DNA of 64,000 nucleotides from Solen grandis (taxonomy: Eukaryota > Mollusca > Bivalvia > Adapedonta > Solenidae). A program made the translations under genes and the position numbers. The DNA is taken from assembly GCA_021229015.1 (NCBI GenBank), contig CM037794.1, positions 38,660,815-38,724,814 on the forward strand, given 5' to 3'. The notes beneath the pieces are model-generated. The model was given only the letters and a program-made list of their open reading frames with translations, had not been told where the DNA came from and did not search any database. Below are positions 9,067 to 20,031 of the stretch, one piece after another; position 1 is the stretch's first letter; each line of letters opens with the position of its first letter.

Positions 9067-9365
9067 AAAATGCCATATTTCACGTTGTTTACACTCTAGC
9101 ATCTGCATCTTTTGAGCAATCATCTTCAAACTTCATGGCAATGCTTATGACCATAAGGTCTCGATTGAGTTCGATTATGGCTAAGGTCCGTCAATTAGGT
9201 CAAGAGTTATGCCCCTTTTAATATTCAAAAATGCCAGATTTCACTTTGTTTGCACTCTAGTATCTGCATCTTTTGAGCAATCATCTTCAAACTTTATGGC
9301 AATGATTATGACCATAATGTCTCGATTAAGTTCGAATATGGCTGAGATCGAGCGATTTAGCTGAA
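9067..9365. repeat. Right half of the interrupted 150-bp-unit repeat
   Basis: About two units ('AATGCCAGATTTCACTTTG...', 'ATCATCTTCAAACTT', 'GAGTTATGCCCCTTTTAATA') continue the array left of 6973. The third unit breaks off near 9355. Confidence 0.85.
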
Positions 9366-9582
9366 CGTGTAATTTCCCTTAGACGATGGGAGGGCTTGTT
9401 GTTTCTCGGCTCTCTTCCCTTTAAAACCGTAGAATAGCACATGATCTTAGTAACCATGAATTCGGTTTGTTAAGCCGGGCAATGTGCGGACAATCATACG
9501 GTCTCTTTTACAGCGATATTTAAAATATTGACGTTGTTGTCCCCTTTTTTAGCGTCCTCGCTGAACAGAAAATTTGCAGAAT

Positions 9583-9704
9583 AAATGTCAACGTTCCTAC
9601 TCGAGAGAAGAAAATGTCGGCGTTCAAACACGATAGACTTACACAGGCCAAAATGTCGGCGTTCCTATTTGCTAGAACAAACTGCAGGGAAAATGTCGGC
9701 GTTC
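9583..9704 (+). repeat. Four short direct repeats AAATGTCGGCGTTC
   Basis: AATGTCAACGTTC (about 9583), AAAATGTCGGCGTTC (about 9611, 9650 and 9690) recur at 27-40 bp spacing with unrelated sequence between. They could be binding-site repeats of an unknown factor or a decayed minisatellite. Surrounding bases 9366-9780 hold no recognised gene. Confidence 0.7.
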
Positions 9705-9779
9705 CATGGAACTCGGCTCCATGGGGTGTTGTCAATCTTAGAAAAACCCTGTAACACTTAGAGACCAGTTTTAGACTTA

Positions 9780-10013
9780 CCTTATTGTAACTTGGTCAGA
9801 ATGTTTGTTTACATCAAATCTCAGATGAATACAGTACTGGGCAACATAGGGTCAAAAAGTAGGTCACCAGGGCAAATTTTAAAAAAGAAATCTTGTTAAC
9901 ACTCTAGAGGCCTACATTTTTATCCCAGTGTTCTTTAAACTTGATATGAATGATGACTGCATGAATTCCCAGTTGAGTGCAAATTCAGGTAGGATGAAAA
10001 TGTAGGTCACTTA
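9780..10013. repeat. Fragment of 145-bp-unit repeat family
   Basis: 'GGTCAGAATGTTTGTTTACAT', 'GGGTCAAAAAGTAGGTCACC' and 'AACACTCTAGAGGCC' match the units of the array at 26,260-26,745. About one and a half diverged units are present. Confidence 0.75.
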
Positions 10014-10285
10014 CCCAGCAAACATTTGACGTCGTATAAACGTTGTACTGACATTGTGCCCTGATGTCGGATCAACGTTAGATTTTGGTTGATTTTGAAA
10101 GTTTTTAGACGTTAGTTTCCCGACGTTGTTCAGACGTCTCTTTTTTGACCACTTTTCAACATGATTCCAACCATGTTTCAACTGTATTCCGACCAGATTC
10201 CAACCACCAATGTTTTCTGAAAATTTAGAATCACATTGGCAAAATAAACAAAAACTTGATATTGCAACATATATATACACATTTT
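10014..10285. repeat. Interspersed repeat rich in ACGT/AACGTT motifs
   Basis: Starts CCAGCAAACATTTGACGTC and has serial 'GACGT', 'AACGTT', 'CCAACCATG' words on both strands. An 89-codon minus-strand frame runs through it, but its protein is repeat-like and not credible. I do not recognise the family with certainty. Confidence 0.55.
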
Positions 10286-10363
10286 ATTAGTTTTTTTACA
10301 TCAACATTTTACATTTTCACATTAACAATCTGCTTTAGAAAATGTCACTTAAGCATTCACATT

Positions 10364-10580
10364 AACCCTTTCCCTCATATAGACTCATTTTGACACCCTC
10401 AAAAAGTACCACATCAAGCCTGATCTGCAGAAAACCAGTTAAACCTTACCAAATTTATAAAATCCTCATTTCCAGACCACTGAGGAGCAGCAAACAGCAT
10501 AAAACCTGAGTGAGTAACTCGCAGGCTGATCTGGTTTTATGCTGTTTGCATAGGTCTTTTCGTGTTGTGCTCTATTCTAC
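10364..10580. mobile_element. TTAA-type MITE, 3' end decayed
   Basis: Left end TTAACCCTTTCCCTCAT. The body has the inverted block GCAAACAGCATAAAACC / GGTTTTATGCTGTTTGC. The right terminal repeat is no longer recognisable. It is a sister copy of the complete element at 12,997-13,251. Confidence 0.8.
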
Positions 10581-11482
10581 TTTTTTTTTATTAAAAATGT
10601 AGCAATTGTGCACGAAAGAAAATTTCCCTTTATATTGCATCTGTTAAGTAGCAAGGGACGTACATAACTCCATTAAAATTCGTAAAACCTGGTTAATGAA
10701 AATTAACATTTATAACATTCAAAATAATATTACCAATTAACAAGTTGAACACAATAATTTGCCAGTTATTCAAGATACAAGTGTGTAGATGTTGGTACAT
10801 GGGGTTGTATATAGTCATACACAGTTTGTAAAAAAAAGTTGTGAACACACCAATAACACAATCCTAAATACCGGAAATGAATCTTAAAGTTCTCTATTAG
10901 TCGTTAATATAAATCTTTCTTTTCATCATTCACTGTGAGAATTATGTCCTTCAGACTTATTTACTACAAAAATGCGCATATCTATATCTCCAATTTCAAA
11001 ACTTTAATAAATGAATAAATGTATAAACCTATAATCATGCAGTTAAAAAATTTACCCAAAGTAATCAAACATATATACAGTGCAACCTCTCCAGAGCAAA
11101 ATTTGTCGGAGTCACAGAAATATGTTGCTCTAGAAAGGTGTTCTGCAGGTTGATTGATGAGTGGTTGAAGAAACTGATATGAATGTTTGAATGCTGTAAA
11201 TATAACTTTTAAATAATTTTTTTTTCTTCAAATGCATGCTTAAAAAATTATTTTTCTTCAAACCTGCATTTACAGAAATAGCAGAATAAAAAGTGAATCA
11301 CATTTCAATATCAAAATCATAAGTAATTCATTCTTTTTTCTTTGTTGATTTATAGGAATTTGAGCGGTACATGTGTAATTATTTCACTTTTTGTCAAAAT
11401 CTTACGGCATCTAGTCCTTCTTTGATGAAACTGTCACTCCTCAAGGGTAACTGGTCGAGAGGTTTACTATATTAAGTATCCT
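10581..11482. other. AT-rich, no gene recognised; probable 3' flank of the DUF4806 gene
   Basis: No ORF with protein-like composition. The part adjacent to 11,483 is probably 3' UTR of the minus-strand DUF4806 gene, whose stop is at 11,483-11,485. No clear poly-A signal could be assigned. Confidence 0.4.
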
Positions 11483-14400
11483 TTAATGTACATGTTTTTT
11501 TCTCCCCCCACCGCCCCGACGATCCGGTGCATATTTAAGGCAACTCTGAAGAACGGCAAACTCTGTTGACTCTCCTATTGTTGAACTTTTCATTGCACTA
11601 GCTGAAATACAGTGAATTAGGATTTTGGTATCTGGATTACAGATTTGGCAAAAGGTTTTTTTGTGTTGATAATTTTTGTGTCTATTTAAGAGAAAAAAGG
11701 AGCATTTTTGACTACATTTCTAGCATTTGAAAATAAAAAAAAAATATCATTATAACCTACTTACCCATTCCTGGAAAATCAAGTGTCATAGCACTACTTA
11801 GGTAGCATAATACAGTAGCATTATCCTAACACAGGCAAACAAGCCCTGGAACTACCCTTATATACTGACGGCCAAACAAGGGAGCTGAACTAGTATTTTG
11901 TATATCCCAGCTGGGTATTGAACCTACAATCTCCTAATCTGAAGGCAGATGCTCCAACAACAAGACAATTTGGGACTGTTATTTAACAAACTGTATTCAA
12001 GAAGTAAGCATTTTAGTCTTTTAATGTTTTTTTTGTCTTAACTTTTGTATTACTTTTTTTATTATAACGATTAATAAAAACCTTCAGGATAGTTCTGTGT
12101 TTCATTAAATCTTTGTGAATTTTAACTGAAACTAAATGAGCTCATGCCAATATTCTTAATTTAAAAACCATACAGTTTGTTTCAATTGCTATAATTTGGA
12201 TAATTTAATTAACTTTCAAATATTTTACAATTAACTGATAAAAATACATGCTTACCAACGACCAGGTTGCACAAGCGTGAGGAACGGAATCCAACTTTCT
12301 GCCTGTTTCCCTTCATATTGAATTGTGCCATTAATTCATTGGTCATAACTCTGCAATACAGAAAACATATATAAGTTTAAAATAGGCATGCTACTGTGTA
12401 AACAGTCAAACTAGATAGCGTATTTTTTTTCTATTTTGGTAGCTGTAAACTTACAATGTCATTTATTCAAGAGTTACACAATTGATTCTAATTTATCACA
12501 ATGACATGACATCAGCTTTACAATATAAACATGTCAGGAATTATGATGCATGCCTGCAAGAGATGGCCTATTTACTACCCTAATACTGCAAAGTTTGCCA
12601 AGGTAAATCAATTAACGTTAAAAATAAGATTTCACGCCAGGACCTGGAATATATGGCAAACATAATGCGTTAGAATTAATGCAGCTTAATATAGCAAGCT
12701 ATATGGTTACCATTATTTGATATTTTAAATTGTTATATGTTTATGTGCATGTCTTAAATGAAATTGGTCACTATTAGGAATAAGAAGACAAAAATGTTAT
12801 TCCTTGCAGATAATGTAATGTAAATATATATAAATGAGTCTGGTACATACTTTTCCATTACATTCTTTACTGTGTCCTTCAGGGAAGAACCCCCAATTGA
12901 TGATAGACACTTCGCCTAGAACATACAAGCAACTGGTATTATTGGACAGTGCATTCCAAACTGTTTTGAGGAAATAAAAGAAGTAATGAGAATACTAATA
13001 TTTTATTTAACACTTTCTCTCATAGAGACTCATATTTTGAGGCCCTCAATAGGTACCACATAAATCCTGATCTGCAGAAAACCACAGTTAAACCTTACCA
13101 AATCTAATTATGAAATCCTCATTTCCAGAAGACTGAGGAGCAGCGAACAGCATAAAACCTGATCAGCCTGTGAGTTACCCGCACGCTGATCTGGTTTTAT
13201 GCTGTTCGCAAAGGTATTTTCCTGGTGTCCTTTATGAGGGAAAGGGTTAAATACATTCACTTTTTGCAAAATGAGCAAAAACCTCATAATTGATTTACAG
13301 AAACGTGCCTGATAATATTACATTTAAAGCCAACTTCGGAAATTTGAAAAATGTAAACAATTTCATTCACCCCACCTGCTTATTTGTGATTTTCAATACA
13401 TAACGTCATAACAAGGAATAGGTATTGGAAATTATTTATGTAATTATTCCATATTATTTCTAGCCCAGATTTTTTTTTTGTGATTTTGAGACTTAATGTG
13501 GATTCGATAAAAACACTTATTTTCTACTTAACAAAAATGCATCTCTGACGAAAACAATTTCAATATATTTATTTAATTAATTACCATATTTTGCCATTCG
13601 TCAGGGACTTTTGCTTTTTCTTCCAACTGTTGGAACTCTTCAAGATTTGTGGCTTGGAAGATGCTATCTGACGACTGCTGATCAAGCACCTTTCCACGTT
13701 TCAGCTCTTGTATCTCACTTTTGATATCATTTAGCAGGAAAAGAACACGTTTCTGAAATCCTGTTAAAAATTAATAATCAAATTTGTGATTCTTTTCATT
13801 GCTTAAAATATATTCAATAAACTTGGAACAGATGATTAGATTTGTACAAAGACTATTTTTTAATTATCTTAAAACTTTAACTTAAAACAATTCATTCAAT
13901 TTTAATTCATACAAGTGTAGTCTCAAAATAAATGAGGGTTTTTAAAAAAATACTGCTATAAACTATTAAAAAACACAATATTTATAGAAAATTTTAATTC
14001 TAAAATTTGTATTTCTGTATCATTCACTTTTTTATAAAATATTTTTCATTTTGAATAAACGACTTTAGATTGGTGCAAGAAAAACATGAGTGTAACACTT
14101 TTTGTGTGCATTTTGTTTAAAACTCATTTTTCAAGAAAGTGTTATTACAAAACCACCTAATAAAAAGTGCTTAAACCTTTACCAGTACAAAATGCAATAT
14201 CTACTTAAGTTAGTGTATTTTAAAGATAAAATAACTTTTAAGCAAACATTGAGACTAAATACTAACTTGCTTCTGGCACAGGAAACTTGTCAACAATCTT
14301 TTGGGTAACAGCAGACGTACTAGGTGATGTGTGATCTGTTTGCCTGTTCTGTGAAGAAGGTCCAGTTTCTTTATTTCCTCTTGACTTTGAAGATGATTGT

Positions 14401-15539
14401 GTGTGCCCGATGTAAGATGACTGTGATTTTGTGCGAGACCTTGATCTTGAATGTGTATGGCGACTGAAGGATGACTGTGATTTTGTGTGAGACCTTGATC
14501 TTGAATGTGTATGGCGACTGAAGGATGACTGTGATTTTGTGTGAGACCTTGATCTTGAATGTGTATGGCGACTGAAGGATGACTGTGATTTTGTGCGAGA
14601 CCTTGATCTTGAACGTGTATGGCGACTGAAGGATGACTGTGATTTTGTGTGAGACCTTGATCTTGAATGTGTATGGCGACTGAAGGATGACTGTGATTTT
14701 GTGTGAGACCTTGATCTTGAACGTGTATGGCGACTTTAGTATGTCTGTGATTTTGTGCGAGACCTTGATCTTGAACGTGTATGGCGACTGAAGGATGACT
14801 GTGATTTTGTGTGAGACCTTGATCTTGAACGTGTATGGCGACTGAAGGATGACTGTGATTTTGTGTGAGACCTTGATCTTGAATGTGTATGGCGACTGAA
14901 AGATGACTGTGATTTTGTGCGAGACCTTGATCTTGAATGTGTATGGCGACTGAAAGATGACTGTGATTTTGTGTGAGACCTTGATCTTGAATGTGTATGG
15001 CGACTGAAAGATGACTGTGATTTTGTGCGAGACCTTGATCTTGAATGTGTATGGCGACTGAAAGATGACTGTGATTTTGTGCGAGACCTTGATCTTGAAT
15101 GTGTATGGCGACTGAAAGATGACTGATTTTGTGTGAGACCTTGATCTTGAATGTGTATGGCGACTGAAGGATGACTGTGATTTTGTGTGAGACCTTGATC
15201 TTGAATGTGTATGGCGACTGTAGGATGACTGTGATTTTGTGCGAGACCTTGATCTTGACCGTCGGCACGGTGTTGATATGTGTGCAGGAGATCTTGACCT
15301 TGAACGAGATGAAGAGTCTGGTCTGGAGAACAACTGTGTAAATAGGAATGGTGACCTTGATTTGTCTTTGATCTTGGTATTGACCCAGAAATTGATCTGG
15401 GTGTAGTAGTGTTTTTGGATTGAGTGTTTGAACACGATTTGGATTGTGTAGTGATGCTGACAGGCGTCCGTTGATCTTCTTGAGTTTCTGAAGAAACTTT
15501 CTTAGGTGGAACCGGAAATGCAATGTCTTCTAAACCTGC
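11483..15539 (-). CDS. RS-repeat / DUF4806-domain protein, five exons (5' exons missing)
   Basis: Minus-strand exons: 14,267-15,539, 13,585-13,760, 12,851-12,915, 12,256-12,350 and 11,483-11,601. All borders are GT-AG and every phase matches. The first visible exon opens with GLEDIAFPVPPKK, then carries 18-residue repeats such as FSRHTHSRSRSHTKSQSS, and ends KIVDKFPVPEA. The next four exons spell a DUF4806 domain: FQKRVLFLLNDIK, EEFQQLEEKAK, then IGGSSLKDTVKNVMEK, FNMKGNRQKVGFR, and CLKYAPDRR before the stop. DUF4806 is a domain of unknown function in arthropod, cnidarian and mollusc proteins. RS-type repeats are typical of splicing or nuclear-speckle proteins, so a nuclear role is a reasonable inference. 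A 2-base deletion in one repeat unit (about 15,124) shifts which frame is used, yet the exon stays open and in phase. Exons encoding the N-terminus should lie beyond 15,540 but were not identified. Confidence 0.85.
12997..13251. mobile_element. TTAA-flanked MITE (piggyBac-like target)
   Basis: TTAA-CACTTTCTCTCAT at the left and ATGAGGGAAAGGG-TTAA at the right form imperfect terminal inverted repeats with TTAA on both sides. The internal inverted block around 'AACAGCATAAAACC' gives a long hairpin. It lies in an intron of the DUF4806 gene and has no coding capacity. TTAA duplication is the hallmark of piggyBac-type transposition (family knowledge). Confidence 0.85.
14412..15260 (-). repeat. Coding minisatellite, about 15 units of 54 bp
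   Basis: The unit GTATGGCGACTGAAGGATGA... repeats every 54 bp, with minor variation (tgtgtgag/tgtgcgag, aatg/aacg). One unit near 15,115-15,130 is 52 bp (GACTGATTTTG instead of GACTGTGATTTTG). All three minus-strand frames of the unit are free of stops (RS-rich; QDQGL-rich; KIKVSHKI-rich). The host exon reads about two and a half units in the QDQGL frame, then the rest in the RS frame. Confidence 0.95.
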
Positions 15540-16240
15540 CTAAAAACATTAAATGCAGGACACCAATTTCTTTGAATGCAGTTGAACATGGGGAAAGGGG
15601 TAGATTCAATTGCACACTCACGCTTGTTAATTAAGGAACAAATTAAGGGTAGATTATTATTGGTGTTATGAATGCAATTGATCTGCTAACACAAAATATA
15701 TGACCTCCTATCTATGGAGGGGTTTTTGGTTCAAAAATAAAATCAGCATTTTGTTAAAATGATTATGCTTATTCTGTAAAATATCTTCTAAAATTATATT
15801 TATGTTATGCCGAAAACGTATTTGAAAATGAATTCTCGGTGAATTCAAAGTCAAATTTCGGGTATTTGATTTGATTTTGTGTAATTCACAATGTTGCAAT
15901 ACGCGAAACGTCAAACCGCAATATGCTTAACTGTAATTCGATTCATCACCGAAGTGTTCCGATTGAGTCGGATCGTGGCAGAATTACTTCCCTTGGATTT
16001 CAAATCGTCATTTCTAACTGACTTTTCTCTGACAGGTAAACTTTTCTTTTGTTATAAATCGAAGAAACAGCTTTGTTATAAATCTTTGATTAGTTTATCA
16101 TTTTCTAACAGTGAGGGGATGCCTTGAGTATCCTGTTTAGCATTTTTGATGGTTGAGAAGAGCCTTTTACGAGAGAAGTTTTGACCTGGTTGGGGGTGTC
16201 TGGATCACAGGTCACATGCGTAGGATCCCTAAATAAATTA
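15540..16240. other. No recognised gene; intron or 5' flank of the DUF4806 gene
   Basis: Short ORFs on both strands (about 60-90 codons) have no domain and no convincing splice partners. The missing 5' exon(s) of the DUF4806 gene could be here or further right. Confidence 0.35.
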
Positions 16241-16249
16241 AAAAAAAGA

Positions 16250-16382
16250 TAAATGTAGAGAAACGTTCTATAAACAGAGCCTTTGACGTCACGAGCTTTG
16301 GCCACCGGCGTTAGAGCCCTCAATATGAAAAGGGAAATGTGTAGAGAAACTTCTATAAATAGAGACTGTGACGTCACGAGCT
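16250..16382 (+). promoter_or_regulatory. Duplicated TATA/CRE-like promoter module
   Basis: Two copies offset by 85 bp contain AGAAAC(G)TTCTATAAA followed by TGACGTCACGAGC. The TATA-like words are at 16,269 and 16,354, and the TGACGTCA palindromes (CRE consensus) at 16,284 and 16,369. The GAA..TTC half-sites before the TATA resemble a heat-shock element. It lies about 1 kb upstream of the plus-strand ATG at 17,405, whose exon is preceded by a splice acceptor, so a 5' leader exon starting here is plausible. Promoter function is inference. Confidence 0.45.
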
Positions 16383-16856
16383 AGCACTAGTTGTGTTGAC
16401 ACATAAATTGAGAAAGGTAAGTAACTTTCCGTTCAAACTGACATAGTCGTATTTCTTTGAAATTATCATTGAATGATCATTGACTTTGATATGCATTGCT
16501 TTGGCCACATCGTGTCTTTGTAGAGTTTCAAATGAGTTTATGACTCATTTTGTCTTTGTGGTTCATCAAAGATAGTAGTCCCATCAATGAGCCGCTCAGC
16601 GCAACATGCTATTTTTGTATTTGTTGTCGCCAAATCGAAAGTAGAACAATATCACAAATTACGGGTACACATATGTGAACTACAAAGATAGAAACTCGAC
16701 TCGGCTACGAAAAATCCAATTATTCCTGCGTTGAAGAAGTCCAAGATGTTTTTAAATCAGGTGAAAATTGTGTCAGATACGAAGCTTAGAATATGACCAT
16801 GTCAGGTTTTCTTAAGAGTTTGAACGGAGAGTTACATATCTTTCTCTTTGTGGTGA

Positions 16857-16860
<4 letters not shown>

Positions 16861-16892
<32 letters not shown>
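16861..16892. repeat. (GT)n microsatellite
   Basis: About 16 GT units, uninterrupted. Confidence 0.98.
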
Positions 16893-16897
<5 letters not shown>

Positions 16898-17404
16898 ACC
16901 CCGGTAACCTGTGGTCTGGATCACCAGGTTGTTCTAGAACATACTCTAAATAGTCTACATGAGCCTGTTTTATTTCATTTTTGACCTGGTTTCTAAAGTT
17001 TTTAAACTGATTTTTGACCTTTGGACTATTGCTGTTTTTTTCTTTTTTTTAAATAATTTGTTCCGTTTTCTTATTTGTCTCTTTATGTGGTGGGTGATCC
17101 AGGGGAGAGGTATTCATATAGGTGTTCCATGTTTCTAATACTCATCAAAGGATTACATCTGGCTTAAGATAGTTCAGCATCCACAATTACATGCTTGATA
17201 GGACAATGAAGCTTACTGCAAAGGGAATTCATACAAATTATCATGCCAGAAATCTGACACACACGTGTTCGTATATTTAAACTAAAGAGAAATCAGAAGT
17301 AAGTCACTTTATTGTGTTAATTTACAGTAAAATCTACCAAAATACTGAATCTAAATCCGCATGTTATGTTACATAACAGAAAGTGTAATGTTATTTCAGA
17401 CAAT

Positions 17405-18769
17405 ATGTCACAGCAGCAAAGGGTGGTTGCTCTGCTGCAACAAGCCTGCTCTATATTGGAAGACAGCTCATCAAATGATACAGGCAACTCCAATGTTAGG
17501 TCCAGTGTAAGGCAACTTTTTGCGCCTTACAGATCTGCTGGACAAGGAAGGCGCCGTAGTCAGCAGCCTCCTTCATTAGCAGATGAACCCAGTTCATGGA
17601 CACATAAATTTTTCTGCCTTTCAAGAAATGATCAGGTAAAGTCAAGATGATAAGTTTAACAACAAATCTGTTTGCACATTCCAGCAAATATTTGTAATTG
17701 TGCACCCCCCACCAGTCTTAGGTTAGGTGCCATAATAGAATTTCTTTGTCCATTTGTCAATCCTTCAGTCTGTCAATCCTTCAGTCTGTCTGTGTCTGTA
17801 AAATGGAGCAAAGGGCCATCTAACTGTATATAGAACAGTTGCTTCAGTATGTCATATGGGAGAACAAAATTATAAGTATTAGTACTTTGACTTTACTGAT
17901 GCACTGGAAAAACTTGAGAATTTAATTATTTTCACTGTTGAACCTGCATATCCATGTTATTATTAAACAGGATGTGACTCCATCCCGACAAGAGAGAAGA
18001 ATCCTACAGGATACGGGGCTAGGTGAGATGAAAATCACGATGCCAAAAACCAATCGTTATGTTGATTTCCGCAACAAACTCTGAATATTTTTCCTAAACT
18101 GAAAGAAGCTGGTGGAGTTCAACTACTTAGATCTGCAGTGGGATGCAGAAGCTCACTTGAAGTAATTCGTGTGCCACCAGAAGGCTACAGTGCCCAGTAC
18201 CTAGCTGACCGTTGTGGCCTGGGTCAGGCAATGATCTACGTCCGGCCATTACAGACATCTTTGTGAGTCCACTGAAAAGTGAGAGTGCAATGGTAATATG
18301 TTACATAATTTCTGTTTATAAAGAAATCATGATAAATGACATGACTAAATATTTCAATTTTTAAAGAATATCAGGTTTTCTGATAAATTTAAAGTTGGAA
18401 AATTTTCCTTTCCTTAAAATAATTGTTCATTGTATGATGTTACTTGTTTTGACATTTATTTTTTATGGGTTTGCAGATTCGGGAAAAAATGTCAGACCAC
18501 AGGCAAAGTATGAGTTATGTTGGAAAAAACTTTTACTTGCTGATTAAAAACTCTTAAGTAAAAATATTTCCGGAACAGTCTTAGTATACTGGGAAAGAGT
18601 AGTTTACACCAAGATGTCAAAGTAAAAGTTTCCGGAACAGCTCTATACAAATAATAACAATATTTATCAATTGCAGGAAGTGTTTCATGAGAAGTGCTTG
18701 AAATGTGGAAAGGATGTGCCCCTAATGGATATGGAGAAGCACTTAGAAGACTGTGGTAATTCAGAGTAT
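17405..18769 (+). CDS. N-terminal exons of a C2HC-finger protein (HECT-associated type)
   Basis: Exon 17,405-17,635 starts ATG directly after a TTTCAG acceptor and reads MSQQQRVVALLQQACSILED with TWTHKFFCL-like sequence at its end. Exon 17,971 to 18,262 or 18,292 continues in phase (DVTPSRQERR...), then breaks frame near 18,083 and resumes with LLRSAVGCRS and YVRPLQTS. Exon 18,677-18,769 carries CLKCGKDVPLMDMEKHLEDC, a C-x2-C...H-x3-C finger. The order matches a family of invertebrate and fish proteins in which this N-terminus precedes a HECT ubiquitin-ligase domain (recognised from memory of the family pattern). Here the following exons are hAT-like instead. The frame break near 18,083 and a phase mismatch at the 18,262 donor mean the locus is either decayed or contains consensus indels. 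Confidence 0.6.
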
Positions 18770-18794
18770 GTAAGTATCCAGGTTTTTTTTTACT

Positions 18795-19440
18795 ATATAG
18801 CAGTAGCCGAATATCGGCTACGTCCCCCAGCCACGGAGCCTACATTTTCCCCCCTACGAAGCCTTAAAATTCCCCCAAGTCCGAAAATTCCCCTCTGAAA
18901 TCGGTTATCGTATATATCTAAAATGTAAACAAAAACAGCAAGTGAAGTTACTGTCGCAGTTCAATATTGACGTTTTACGACACCGTTTTACAACAATAGT
19001 TATTTTACGATATCAATTTCGGGTACTATCGGATCCAACAGATCGCCGATCGTCAACACACGGAAACACCCGATTCTGCTCCAGGTGAATGCTACTAATA
19101 GCGTGGAACTGTCGAGAAAATTTTTCGGCAAATGACGTAAGCAATTTCAGAAAAATGTCACACAACTGGAAGAGCTACAGAAAAAAACTGCAAACGCCTC
19201 CACGGACGGCGACTTCAATTAAAACTTTCTTCCAGCCAGTGTTAGTGACTTTTTGTAATTTTAATTCTATAAGTTTCTTGTATGAGGGCTATATCTTATG
19301 AGCATTTTCGGTCTCCCCACCCACTTTGTTATAAATTATCTTCAGTCCGATACAAGTCGTGCGTATTAGCCTCGACTTTAGCCTTAACAATAAATAACTA
19401 AATAATAAATTATATTTACAGTACTATTTATGCCTTTCAC
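18795..19440. other. Intronic insertion of unknown type
   Basis: Sequence between the finger exon and the hAT-like exon. Unlike the surrounding intron it contains CpG-bearing words (GCCGAATATCGGCTACGT, CCACGGAGCC, TTTTACGACACCG). It may be an inserted repeat. No coding potential was recognised. Confidence 0.3.
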
Positions 19441-20031
19441 TAAGTTATTTAGCTATTTTTAAAATAAATTAGTGTTTAAAAGTTCAGATTGTCAGATGAT
19501 TTTTTTTTTCATTTTCTTTTCATGAGTAAATTTAGATCTATTTTTTTTAAATCAGTTGCCAAAATGGAAATGCACTGTATTTATTTTATGTAATAAATTT
19601 TAAACAATTATCCATCATATAAATATAAATAAATAAACGAATTTATAAATATGAAATCTATAATACAACAAAAAGTAGGTGTTTGAAATAAGGAGTAAAA
19701 AAAAACTTGTTTCCACTAACCCAACCGACCCTACTATTTCTTTTACTGACCCTAAGCTTTTTTTTTTCATAGCTTTCGGGCTATTTCTTTTTCAAAATGC
19801 TACTTTTCATCAATTCCTCTGAAAATAACATAAAACAATGGGGGAAAAATATTAGCCGACCTACTGACCCTATATTTTTCACAGATCTATGTTGGTGGAA
19901 ATATACAACTTTTTTTTTCGGCCTAATCACATTTATGTTCTGACAATGCGTTACTTTTATGGCACAAAGTCTCCTTGTACGGGGTCTCCATGTTACAAAG
20001 TTTCCATAATTCTTTTTTATTACTTTTTTAG

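Noticed and set aside
10011..10280. 89-codon minus-strand ORF
   Set aside because: Lies wholly in an interspersed repeat with ACGT/AACGTT words; no domain or splice evidence.
14412..15260. Possible CRISPR-like array
   Set aside because: Contiguous 54-bp units without spacers in a eukaryotic coding exon.
14371..15435. 354-codon minus-strand ORF beginning in the RS frame
   Set aside because: It enters the 52-bp unit in the other phase, becomes KIKVSHKI repeats and does not connect in phase to the DUF4806 exons.
14255..15523. 422-codon minus-strand ORF through the 54-bp repeats
   Set aside because: Open only because all frames of the repeat lack stops. Its phase at the 14,267 donor leads to an early stop in the next exon.
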